This document shows, piece after piece, positions 1 through 11,938 of a stretch of 64,000 bases of DNA. The stretch comes from Dipylidium caninum (Eukaryota > Platyhelminthes > Cestoda > Cyclophyllidea > Dipylidiidae), in NCBI GenBank assembly GCA_017562135.1, contig QEYB01000098.1, positions 139,001 through 203,000 of the forward strand. The letters are read 5' to 3'. The notes beneath the pieces are model-generated. The model searched no databases, was not told the origin of the DNA, and saw only the letters and a list, made by a program, of their open reading frames with translations. Positions within the stretch are counted from its first letter, which is position 1. Each line of letters begins with the position of its first letter. Both the position numbers and the translations under genes were made by a program.

Positions 1-3000
1 ACAAACACCTGTTTAAAGGCATATCAATTTTGGTGGGTGTCTTCCACCAATTCTCAGACGGCTTTCATTGGCTAGTTGACAAAAGCTCGGCAGCACCTTC
101 TGGGCAGGAACGTAAAACAGCTCCCAAAATCTAATTCCCTCTATTGCACCGCCGCTCAGTCCTGGCAGCTAGTAAGTTTAAGTGGACAGTTAAAGCAACC
201 TCAGTGAGTTGGAGACAAAATGCCTCAAAATAGACAGATTCTCAACACTGTCAGAAGGCCTCCTCAAGGACCGAGGTCAGAGGGTAAGTGTGACAGAAGG
301 TAAGAGCGAAGAATGTTGAACTCTGTGCTAATCATACTTTAGGGGTGGGAGACCATGGGGAGAGCGTTCTTTTGACGATCGGTAACTAAGGGTTTTCTTC
401 AGCATTACTCCACACCCGCAATAGTGAGCAGCACAGCAATCGCCCACGCGTCATGGACCTCGATGCTTGAGTACATTGGAATAAGAGTCCGTCTGGCAAG
501 AATAGCCAGAGATAACTTTTGAAGAATTAGCGTGTGTTAAATCATTACCTTTGCTCTCGTCTCTTTAAAATTGAGAGACTCAGATAATACACGTTTACCA
601 AAGTCCACTTTCTGGACGGCCTGACTTTTCCCGTAGGAATGTACGTAATCGGAGGACTGAAATGGGTATGAAATCTATGCCTTCTTCATGCAGTCGCATA
701 TAAATTTTTTAATGCTTACCAAATGACTACGCCCAAACTCTAGGCTTTAAAGTACACTGAGGCAGAAGAATGACCAATTTTGGTCCGAAAGAAATTCATT
801 TTAGGCAACCATTAAGTAAAGCAGGCAACACTTCGCCTGTATAAAAGCATAGAGTGGCTAAGAAATTTATGAGGTCATTGGATATCCGATGAGTTTTCGC
901 CTTCGATAAACGCAGTCCACTGTACCTCCTGTTGCACTCCTTTAAACATTTTTGTTAAGGTCAAGAAATTTCAATGTTTGACGATGATGACGATGTGTGT
1001 GTATTGTGAGGTGGTTAAATAGCCCTTGTGAGATTATGAAAGAGCACATTGGCGAGTGAATTGTTTGACCGAGAGGCGACTTTTCCATGGTGGCGGTCTC
1101 CGCAAACTGCTAGCGAACGGGATACATTCGATCTAACGACGGTTGACAGTTAATTAATCGCGGGAAGGAATTAGTTGCTCCACTAGACTTCGCTAAATGA
1201 AACAATAAAAACCCTCTTTGAATTTAGCTTTTATGTCGCAGCGGAGGTTAAATTATTTCGTCCTAATTTCATTGGACCAAATTTCATTTCCCAAAAACTA
1301 GTGGATGTTTTGGCAGCTGTATGTTAAATCCCCCATCATGGCGGAATTAGTGCCCGTGTTGCACGGAAGGCAACTAGTGATATTTCATCCAAAAAGTGTC
1401 CACCATTGTACGCAATGGACCTTCCTTTTACTTCATTCCTTTGGCTATTAGATTCACTTATTTTGGCTCGAGAAGCTTGTTTGCCGTTTTTGCGGTGTAC
1501 TGCAGTCATTAGCAATGCATAAATCAACGCCTCATGATAGTGCAAAGGCAGGGCAACGTGATGAGATGGGACTAACACGCCATTGTACCATTTCTGTTAA
1601 CATTTCCTCCTCCTCTGACGAACCTCTCCAGGGTGGCCACCACTGCAATCTTTGGCGAAGACTACATTTATGACATTGAGCCTAGCAGGAAAGAGGACGG
1701 TCAATTTAATCATTTGGCAGGCGAGTTTGAAGTCTTCGTGGAATTTCTTAGTCCTCTAGTGACAAGTGGCAGTGGAAAAGCTCTAGCTAGATAGACCACC
1801 TAAGAAGCCGGCCGAAGGAGGTCGAATAACTGCAATGGGGTTATCGTGTTAACCATTAAACACCCCCATGAGTGTAAACGAGATCGGGACGAGAGCTGAT
1901 TAGGCGGTTCCAGAATTAACCTAAGGAGAGAGTCGTTGAATCTCTGCTGTAGAAAACACTATACTCTTCAAACTGTCACTTTAGTTGGCGTGGGACAGAA
2001 AAGATTAACTAATTACTCTAACATTCCAAATAAGCATTTTATCTCTTAAGTTCTCCAAAGCCCCGTTATGACGAGGAATTGCCTCGATTTCCATCATTTT
2101 GGCCTACACACCCACAAGCACTAGCCTTATTCCCTTTTTATATTCATGCTCGTCGAATCTGATTTGATTATCTTTGCCTGCGATTCATGTTTGTGTTGTG
2201 TAGAGCTCTGCGCTCATGTTTAATTCATGGATTAATTTCCCGTGATACCCAACAAGAAATACTGCTTTGTTGAGATAGTATCTAATCTAATATTCAGGCC
2301 ACTTTAACCCTCGTAGGTAGCCTACTTGTCGAAGTATTCCAGACTCTGAGCTACTTTTTGCGAAGAAGTGCAAAGGCTTCAACAAGTGATTTTCCTTTAC
2401 AAAGAAATGCAAATGCTTTTATAAAGAGTCATTAAAGCTTCTTCTTAGGAATTCGATATTAAGGACCATTTTACGAAGTGCCATCACAGATGTTACGGTT
2501 GCGTTTCTCTAGTTCCTCACTCTTCCTTCACGACTAGGCAAACCAGACTTCGCTTCGGCTGAAACAGCGGCGTCTTTTTTAGGAATTTGGCAACGGCCAT
2601 GACAGCATCATGCGGAATAAACGGTACATCTGTAGTGTCTTACGCACGTCGGATCATCGCTAATCACAATGCTGGTTCTCGACCAGATCCAGTGACCTCC
2701 TTATGCAATGACACTTAATCACAACTTAGAAGGTGCTGGAGCAGTCCTTGATTGAGCAGGATGCTAATTAGATACCTCACACAGTTCTCAATATGTCATA
2801 TCACATATTTCGAATATTATCCTAACCGTCCAAACTCTGGACGGACTAACTGTCTTCCATAGAAATGGCCTTGAATGTCATATTGGTACGTGAGGAAATA
2901 GATGCGAACCATTTATAAGTGCTTTTGACGAAGGTGTTTGCCGATTTCAAAATTTCTATTCCATTTTTTACCTTACGAGTCCTCGTTTGACTGGAACTTA

Positions 3001-3066
3001 TAGCGACAGAGCAGCGGTCGGCTGGAACGAGAGTTACTCTAAGGTCTCCCTTTTCACCATATCCAG
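1..3066. other. No gene recognised; left flank and probable intron of the GPCR
   Basis: No open frame here resembles a known protein on either strand. The first recognisable exon of the receptor begins at 3067 and opens in phase 0 directly after a pyrimidine-rich acceptor, so this stretch is probably intron. I looked for a TM1-TM2 exon (asparagine of TM1, LAxxD of TM2) and did not see one, so those exons probably lie left of the window. Confidence 0.5.
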
Positions 3067-6000
3067 CTCTACTACGAATTGGGCGAGCCAAGTGAGATGT
3101 CTGCTACGACATGTCGGGTCCTTTTCGCTAGCCTCGGTGTGCCGACACACGTTTCATGCATCCTCATCCTCCTCATCGCCATTGATCGGTATCGCACAGT
3201 GCGCTTTCCTACTGCCTTCTCATCCTCCACTTCCTCCAGTGGTCATGTCGGTGGAGTTAACGCCGGAATTACTTCACGCTCCTTGCGTTCTGCCACGGCG
3301 CTCCTTCTTGTTCTCCTTAGTCTCATATTTAGCCTCCTTGCTGCCTTCCCCGTCGCCTACTATACCAACGTGCAGCAGGTCTCACCTCATCCCTTCGCTG
3401 ACGCTCTCAATGACTCCTTTACTTCTATCGCAGTTTCTTCTCATGAAACATCCTCCGTAACCGGACCAGGTGCGACCGTCTTTTTTATTGTATGCATTCT
3501 TCCGACCCTAGTATATTTTAAATTTTCTCTTAAAAGTGGGGACCTCTTATTTGTAATTTGGTCTAGACATTGTTTTGCAATCCGTTGAAATGGACACGGT
3601 CACCAAGGTGCGAAGTAGGGTGTTATCACCAAGGCATAGCGGCGACGCCAAAATTTGAATTTCAAGGGAAATGAAGATGGTAATGAGAGTGAATTGCAGA
3701 ATATTGGACTCTTACTCGTAATCAAATATTCATCCGGAGCAGTTACAGAAGTCCTCTTTGCTTAACTATATCCGGTTTTGGATCACCTGTCGGATTACCC
3801 GCTTATACTAGGCAACGACTAACTTTTTGTTCGCCTTATTTACGGACGTTCTGAAGAGTCTCCCGCTTGCTTGATGGCGAGAGAGTAATTGTTCTTAGGT
3901 GGAAGGTAGTTCATTACCAACTGAGCATACTCCACCGACCAAGTCCTTGCCGTTTATGCTAGTGGTTAAAGGAGACGAAAAACTTTTTGAACATTTACTT
4001 TTTAGTCGCACCTTTGTCGAGCGTTACCCGGACGACATTTGTATCTTCAAAGACTGCGAATTCATTTTACCTTTAAGTTTTGAAAACCTTGTGATAAGTG
4101 CGTTAACCGCGTGGAGAAGCGAGCCATTTAGTCAAGTGACAGGGACTGGTTGAGCTAACTCATGCAAATTGGAGTCATAATTCCAACCGAGTTCAAAGTG
4201 AAAAAATCCTCTCCTAACGATTGAATATTTCGGTTATTTTGAGAAACAGATCTACCTAAATGCAACTCGGGATTGACAGTTTCGTTATAGGCGCAAAGTT
4301 TACACTTTGTTCCGATGTTGAAGAGATATCTGTTACCTTTCGCGGAAGAAAACTCTTTCATCGGGGATGTGATGTGAAACCACACACATCAAAAGGCGAT
4401 GAGATGGCTAGAGAGTTTATGGAGAAGTTGTGGACCTGCTTCGATGTACTCCTGGAGGTACAAAACATCTTCGAGGCTAATTAAATGAATGAGTGGGTTG
4501 TCCATCAAACAAAAGAAAAGTGGACCTCAGTTGAGATTGGATCAACATATGAGCAACATTGATACTGACGCCCAGGAAGACGGCTGACCAGTTGTGTGGG
4601 AAGGCACACAATTGCCAAGGAGGGGAAGGAAGCAGTAAAAGTCAAAGTCCCCCATTGATGAAGCTGATGGTTTTCTTCCTCCGCTCATATTCTCCTTCCT
4701 AATTCAGAGCTTTGGTTAGCATTTTTGAACAAAACCATGTCAGGTTAGAAAGCTTAATTTCCTCGCTCACTCTTATATACCGAAGCGGCCAGCAGCGAGT
4801 CACAAATTAGCCTTAAATTTTGTACCGACCTGCAAAACTCTCTGCCCATTAATTACCATTGAATGACGTTGAAATTGTCATTTTCTATGTGGAGGGCAGC
4901 ATTGTTTGGAGAACAAAGAAGCCGAGCAAAATGGCGCTTTAAACAATTTCCACTCCTGATCTGTTTAAATTGGCTCCCAAGCGCTGATGATGCAATCAGT
5001 GTATTATTCTAACGCGCTGCTTTTCACTTTGTAAATTCTTAACTTACCCGCGGTAAAGTAAATCACCGACTCAATTAAGAGGCTATGAACCTCAACGGCG
5101 CCTGTTTTGTGTCAAAACCGCGCTGATTTTATTTGCTTTCGCAGTAGTCGTATTACAGTATGAAATTAAATAGGTTTCAGAGTGCCACACATCGGTGATG
5201 AAAGGCAAAATGGATCTCTAGCTGTTCATCCTTAAGGTTATCCTGGAGGAAGAATATGCAAACGAGACCACTTAACCTTCGAATAATAATAATCTCACAT
5301 CCTTTTGGAAGGAATATCTAGTTAACACACCAAAATCCCATTCCCCCATGTACTTGTCTCCACCCACGGGAGTTGCCTCAATTTCGGTCAACCGGCCAAA
5401 ATTACACTATCTGCTTAACAGAATTTAAAAACACAGAGTGAGTTTATGGATTTGCATCTCAGCATTTTCCTCCTTCTTCATGATTGTTGGATTATGGCTA
5501 TCCAAATCGCCTCAGGGGACCAGTCTGTTTCTACCTAGGCGAATCGTGTCTCATTGTTCTTTCCCCAGATATGGCGTCTGGCCCAAAAGGTGTTTAGCAG
5601 GCAGGAGCAGGACGTTATTTAAGTCGCGGACTCACGTGACGTTAGTGTGTGCTAAAGACATCACTTTTGCTTACTGATGAGAGTAGACATAGCATTAGAG
5701 TTTAAGAATTGGAACCATTTTTTTCTACCAGAGATCCACAATTTTGATACTGTCTTTCTCCCGTAATTAGGCTTAACGCTAGGTGGTAGATATGTCATGA
5801 CACCGTGGCCAAGTCATATTTCTTTAAACGAAGCTCCTGTTACTTGTCCAACACGAACAATTTCGTCAACTTCTTACCATTTTAAACACCTTGTGGCTCT
5901 TTTCCTTATGTCATTAATCATTTACGTGCAAACACCTTTGTCTGTGAAAGACTCAGCTAATTTCCCATTTGTTCCTCCTGAAAACCTAATAAAGGCAATT

Positions 6001-9000
6001 GACTTATTTTAGATTAGATAAATCGAATGTTCTTAGTATACCATGTCGTTTCACAGAAAGCAAAGCGCCTCTACTTTGTCAAGACAGTGTTTAGAGTACT
6101 GCCAAGATGACTAAATTTGTGAGAGACGCCACTTGACCTCTAAAGTAGCACCCCAAATTCGTAGGTAAAAACAGAACGCAAATCCGGCTTCCTGTGAGGA
6201 ATGGTGTTTAATCCCACACATTTTTTTCCCCTAATTCTGGGGACTCATTGAGTGAACGCTTCAAAGGAGTCTTCAAATCACCCAACTTTATGAAATATTT
6301 ATTCTGACCCCAAGTGTAGGCTAACTGGCGGACATGCATTTGTTCCCAGTTCTCTTGTCCTCAAGCTCAGGTTAAATACCGCCTGCGTTAAAACTACGCG
6401 CCCGTTTGGATTGGCTTTCCCTTTGAAGTTCACCCCATTTCTTCGAGTTCGGTTCGAAAGTGTTGCATTCTTTGTCGGAGAATTTCAAGGCGCTATAAGC
6501 TATAAGAAGATTATTCACTTTGAAGATGAACACTGCTGGGAATATCGTCGAGGTGGTTATTTTATTTAATGAAGTAGTTACGCCATGCTCACGGGTGGCG
6601 CAAAATCTCATCAACCAATTTGTCTTATACCAAAAAAATTTCACATTTTGATCTATATCGTACTCAAACAGGCCTAAATTAGCGCAAAAATATTTGTCCA
6701 CACAAGAATTCTCGTTTATTTAGATCTTCAAGTTAGCACTTTGCTGAACTAGGGGGGAGTGATCCTTCCCCCGTCGTTTCCACCGACCATCGACCGACTA
6801 TCTACGGCCATCGCGTGCCGTAGATAGACGAATGTGCCATCCGAGAGCGTGGAGTCTACAGCATATTGGCCCGGAAGGGGAGGTTTAAAAGTTGCTTAGC
6901 CCCTGCAGGAAGGTTACTACTTCAATAACACATATAATAAGTGTTTATGTACGCTGAGAGGACAAATTGTCATGGAAGAAGTACATGTCTCTATCTTCCA
7001 TCTCATGAACTTCGCATAATTGGCAGTTGCCTTGATTGTACAATTACACAGGACACCTCAACCTCCTCCCAGCCAAGGCTTGGAATTACTCTCTTGAGGC
7101 CTTCATGTCACTTTCCTCCACTCCATATACGTCCTTCCGTGTGAGTGATGCCATAGATCTTACCAGCCGCCGACTGACAGATGCACTTCCGAACATAGGT
7201 CGCATTCACTGAATGTCACTATCGCATGCCATGGAGAGCGATAGGTGCCAAGGTCTCTTCTTCCACCTCTACAGTCAGAGTTAGTCCGGAGGATACTGAG
7301 GACGACAGAGGTACCGCGCCGTATCCACAGTTCACGTCCGCGGACGACATCTACTCCACATTCCCAGGGCGCAGAGCAGAACTGCGTGGACGGCCAACAC
7401 GGCGTAGTGGAGACCATATGGCAGTGAAAGTAGCTCTCGTGCATTAGTGGATTACGCTGACGGCATTGACTGTCCAGTGTGCTCAATTATTTTCTAATGA
7501 AATTGACATGAGACTAGTTCCTTTCCTTGATGGAGCCCTGTAATTAGAGGGGATTTACTGACTTCTCTGAAATTACCTGGAGAAATGTTACTTTTGTCTG
7601 ACAGGGAAGTATTAGTTCAAACCTTCTCTTCTAGGAACGCGTTTCGCTACATCTCAGTAAAAGATACCAGCACGGCAACATAACTTGCTTCCATGACTCG
7701 TTGTTCTTTCAATCTCTCAGCTATATCTTACTTTTCACATTTACTCCACTACCCTTCTTAGCGGGCCCTCAAGACCAGTAGTTTTTGTGTTAATTTCTTA
7801 ACCTACATACTAAAGTAGGAAATAATCTTCCAGTGTATTTTGGAAATCCACACATTTGCATTGCACTTGTTTCGAAATGGAATTCGAATTCCAAGCATTT
7901 CATCGATCCTAATTCTACGTCTAAGGTGCGTTAACCATGGTAAAATCAACTAAATAAGGGTTGGCTTCGCTCAATATGAGCACTTAATATGTGGGAAATA
8001 GAAACCTCTGCATTTCACACTCAAATTGACTTTGTTTTGGGTGCAGAGCTTAGAGTGCTCAAACATATTCGACGCAAGTAAAGGTGTCAGTAAGGATATC
8101 AATGTGTCGCTAAGAGAAAAGTAGATAAAAGCATTTGTGACTAATATATTTTTGCCTTTTGATGGGAGAAGAGTTACGGGAATTGTCTTCTCTTGCTCAT
8201 TAGGCGAACGTCACTTCCCAATGTATTGCGTGGAGCAGTGGCCCTCACCATTGCAACGCCTCATCTATTCAGTGCTCGTGGTGATCGGCCAGTTCCTCAC
8301 TCCTCTCATAGTCACCCTCATTCTTTACGCCCACATTGGGTGGTGGCTGGCCCATCGACGTGGAATGATGTACCATGCTGAAAAGACGTCGACGAGCCAC
8401 CTCAAACTAGCCGCGCGACTGGAGGCACGCACGCGCCGCACGCACCGCATCCTGGTGGGAATTGTCGCTTGTTTCGCCGGCTGCTGGACGCCATGGACAC
8501 TTTATTCACTCTACCTCGAGTGTACAGCCTACGCCATTGCCGGGGCACCCATCGACGAGGTGACCATGGCAGATCCGGGCAACCAAAATGTTGCTGTAGA
8601 TGCTAACTTAAAGACTACAGACTTGGTTTTAAAGGTAATTTTTCACTTTGTCCAATGTCTTTTGTAGCCGGCAGTTCTTTTCCACAGGTTTACACAAGCA
8701 CGGTTTTGAAGACTCCTGAGCTGTAGATATCGTCTGCGCTCCTGTCTCGCACAAAAAATGTGTAGCAATAGTGAGAGGTATAAAGATTAACTAAACAGCA
8801 GGCGATAGCTTAGTGATTTAATGACTACTCGTATCAATGGATGTCCACATTCGAATATGCGTGGTGAGTGAAACCCACATATTAGACTCGATGGGCATGA
8901 GGAGGATCTCGATCGCATGGAAAAACCCCCATTTTATTGAAAATAGTAATATATCATCCTAGCCTAGTGGTTTGGGCACCTGTAACACTGCCGTCAGAGG

Positions 9001-11938
9001 ATATTTTTTCATCTTTTTGCGACAGACTTTGTTCCAGTCAACAAAACAGACTTTGATCTCGAGTTACTGTGCCTATGCCTGCGACTACTCGGCGATTATG
9101 ATAGCCCATATTCAATTCAGAGCAGCGGAAACAAGAAGAATTATTATATGAATATCTAAGGATTTTAGTCCTACAGTTAGATGAGGAGTTTAGCAGTTGA
9201 CTTGCAGCCTCGCAAATTAATTTTACGGTTTTTGCGTTGGCCTCTGACAATTACCACCTTCTTGCGAAGACAAAGTGGTTAAGTGTGAAAGTAAGGCAAT
9301 CAGAAGAAAGTCTTCATCGTCCGAGCGTAATGTGGCTGAGCCGCTCTGGCTAAGCCTCAGACCGAAAGACCCAAACGAAATTACTTCACCACGCTCTAAA
9401 CCCTTCTCCTAGATTACATATTATCCAAAATGGTCTAAACTCTGCGCTTGTTTTCTTCCGATAGTTGAAAGGTGAAACAGTTGCCGATTCGCAATTTCCT
9501 CTGATAGCATCTCACGCATGCATTAGACACTCAATAATTTGACATCCTCCCTACACGGTGAATAGATGTGTATATTTAGGACACAACAAATATACCATTT
9601 ATGGACTACAATTACCTTTCTCCGTGAATTTCCACCGGAGGAGGTACTTTGATAATTGAGGTACGTGTTTTACATGTCGCGTTATCTGTAGAGTCCACAG
9701 ATGCGGAAAGTGACCCTACTAGTTCAGAGAGAAACCCAGAGGAATAAGCACCCTTAAGACAAAGTATGCGTAACTCCAAAGCGCAATAAATATCGATGAA
9801 ACCCTCCTGGTTGCATTTTAACGGAGTGTAGTCAAAGGATTTGGATAGCGAGCACTCAATAATTCGTTTTTCTTCACATTTGTCAAATAGCTGAAATGGA
9901 TGCCATTAATACTACTCGGGCCCCCCTAGAATTGTTTTCTCTTTTGTGATCCCGTTAGCACTTTTAACCTCCTGTTCTATGAAAAAGAGCAGCTTATTTT
10001 AATGTCTGTTTGATCAGAGATGATGTACTGCCTTCTGTTCCTCATTATCCACTCGACACCCCAGTCAATAGCTTAAAAAGAAGAAGTCAAGTGGAAACTT
10101 TACCACGTAACATCACAAATCACTGGCAGGTTCTTATATTTCCACTTCGATGTTGCCGCAGTTGGCCACAAAAATAGGCATAAATATTTACCGCTTACTT
10201 CGAAACCTTTCTAATAAATGAGTAGTTTTAGACTTAAAGTTACTCTGTTGGTCACTTTTTCAACCGACATGCAGAAATGTTTTTTTTGCTTGCGAACAGC
10301 CAACTCTTGTTGCGGTTAATGGATAATGGCGTCCAATTAAGTTGGTTTCAATTCATTTTTCCTCATAGGAAGAAAATTGTACCCATCATCATGGAGGCAT
10401 GCGTAACAGGTCACTTATTTACAGTCCTCATTAAGGCAGTACCAAGAGAGAAGGAGACCTAGCGAGGTGAATTTATATCGTGATGTGGCCAAAATCAGTC
10501 CTCCGATCTTTTATTACGGTTTTTCGCGTTACTTGCAGCCCTCACTCTCACTCTAACAATGCCCATCCCCTTATCAGATTGCCGTGTCAGTTCTGCGACG
10601 CTACTCAAGTGTGAGTTCTCAAGGCCGAGCTAGTTGTGTCATTCAAGTCAAGACTTCAACACTCGAACATTGGGTGAAATGAATCTTACCCTAACTGGGC
10701 AACTGTCCCCTCTTTGGTGCTGCCAAAATCAAGATGCCCCGGAACAGAGTGTGAATTAATGTCAAGGTTAATTAAGTTGGCCTTAAAACGATGATAATAA
10801 GTGGGGCATAAAAGGGAAGCGATTTTTATCCTTTTAAAAAGTGTCTGATGTTCCGATATCCTCGGCTATCTCTGCTTTCGTCTCCCCTCGCTGTTACCTG
10901 TCTCATGAGATTTCGCTGCCTACTAAGAACACATTTCAACGAGCACACTTCATTTCAAGCCTGTTAGGCTAAAGCCTCATGAAGAAATTCTATAGAAAGT
11001 CCTTTTGAAGTCATATGATAGAAACTAAGTTATTTTCTCCACATCCGTCATTTTGCTACTTTTATTCGGTTTTGTCCGACTTCTCCCCAAGATAACTTTT
11101 TAACAGAAGCTAAGTGGACCGTATTCTGTTGTCTTTAGTCCTCATTTTCTAATCTTCGAGTTAAAGCGAGGGCTCCAACTACACCGGTTATCCTTTTTCA
11201 CACATGCTGGCAGCAAGAAGACCGCTCAACCCATTTTTAGGATGAAAATTGTTTCTCCTCCAAGTGGTTTATTGCTACTTTGTAATACTTTTGGGAAGCC
11301 AAGTTCCACAAAAGAGTGGAATGAGAATGTAGTGCGAGGTGAAGTTAACTGCCTTCGACTAATCAAGTATAGACTTCATGTTGCATAGAAGCGCTTCAAA
11401 TTGAAGGAGAAGTTGACATTTTGCTAAAAGATATTAGCATTTGACTGGAAGAGCATTTCAATGCCACTATGTGGGCTAATTATAGTGGAGCTTTTCACTG
11501 TCTCTGCAAAAATGGGTTCCTGTCTCGTGCTTTCCGATATCAGATTCTGATCTGATCGACCGCGCATGTTCGGTTATTCCGCTTTCTGCGTGGTCACAAC
11601 AATTATTGCAGTCCAGCCATATCCGTACATGAAGAATAATTGCCTGCGCGATAGCCCTCTGATGACATTAGAGAATCTGTCACATTTGATGCCCTTTCGA
11701 TTAGGTAGTTTAATTTGTTTTTCAGTTATTTGCACTAAGTTCGACATGCGCCAACCCCTTTCTCTACGGTTGGCTGAACGAGACCATCCGAAAGTCGATT
11801 ATCCGGAGAACGGGGATCTGCTTGAAGAAGTCCACACACCAAACCAACATAACCACGATGGGTACGAATTGCTTTCAAGTCGAGAAGATCAACTCAAAGC
11901 CCCCATCTCCTCTCGCCCACCGACCCTCTGACCTCTGA
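3067..11938 (+). CDS. Neuropeptide F/Y-type G protein-coupled receptor, 3' part (TM3-TM7)
   Basis: Rhodopsin-family peptide receptor of the plasma membrane. Exons: 3067-3469, 8204-8634 and 11726-11938 (stop TGA at 11936); junction phases 1 and 0 agree. Exon 1 carries the ECL1 end, TM3 with a conserved Cys (ATTCRVLF) and the intact DRY motif (AIDRYRTV), and TM4. Exon 2 has the ECL2 cysteine (MYCVEQW), TM5, a basic third loop and TM6 with CWTP in place of CWxP. Exon 3 completes TM7 (ALSSTCANPFLYGWLN, the NPxxY motif) and a short cytoplasmic tail. The ALSSTCxNPxLYxxLN stretch is typical of NPF/NPY receptors, which is the basis for the family call; the ligand is inferred. About 348 residues are present; TM1-TM2 and the N-terminus are missing and were not found upstream. 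Confidence 0.82.
3470..8203 (+). other. Large GPCR intron (4.7 kb)
   Basis: Donor CAG|GTGCGA after TM4, acceptor after a pyrimidine tract (TTCTCTTGCTCATTAG). Phase 1 on both sides. Apart from a short perfect hairpin at 6798-6827 I see no gene or repeat in it. Confidence 0.7.
6798..6827. repeat. Perfect 11-bp inverted repeat with 8-nt loop
   Basis: CTATCTACGGC at 6798-6808 is followed, after the loop CATCGCGT, by its exact reverse complement at 6817-6827. It lies inside the first large GPCR intron. No known RNA family was recognised; the role is unknown. Confidence 0.6.
8635..11725 (+). other. Large GPCR intron (3.1 kb)
   Basis: Donor AAAG|GTAATT after exon 2, acceptor TTTTTCAG before the TM7 exon, phase 0. 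No other gene or obvious repeat seen. Confidence 0.7.
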
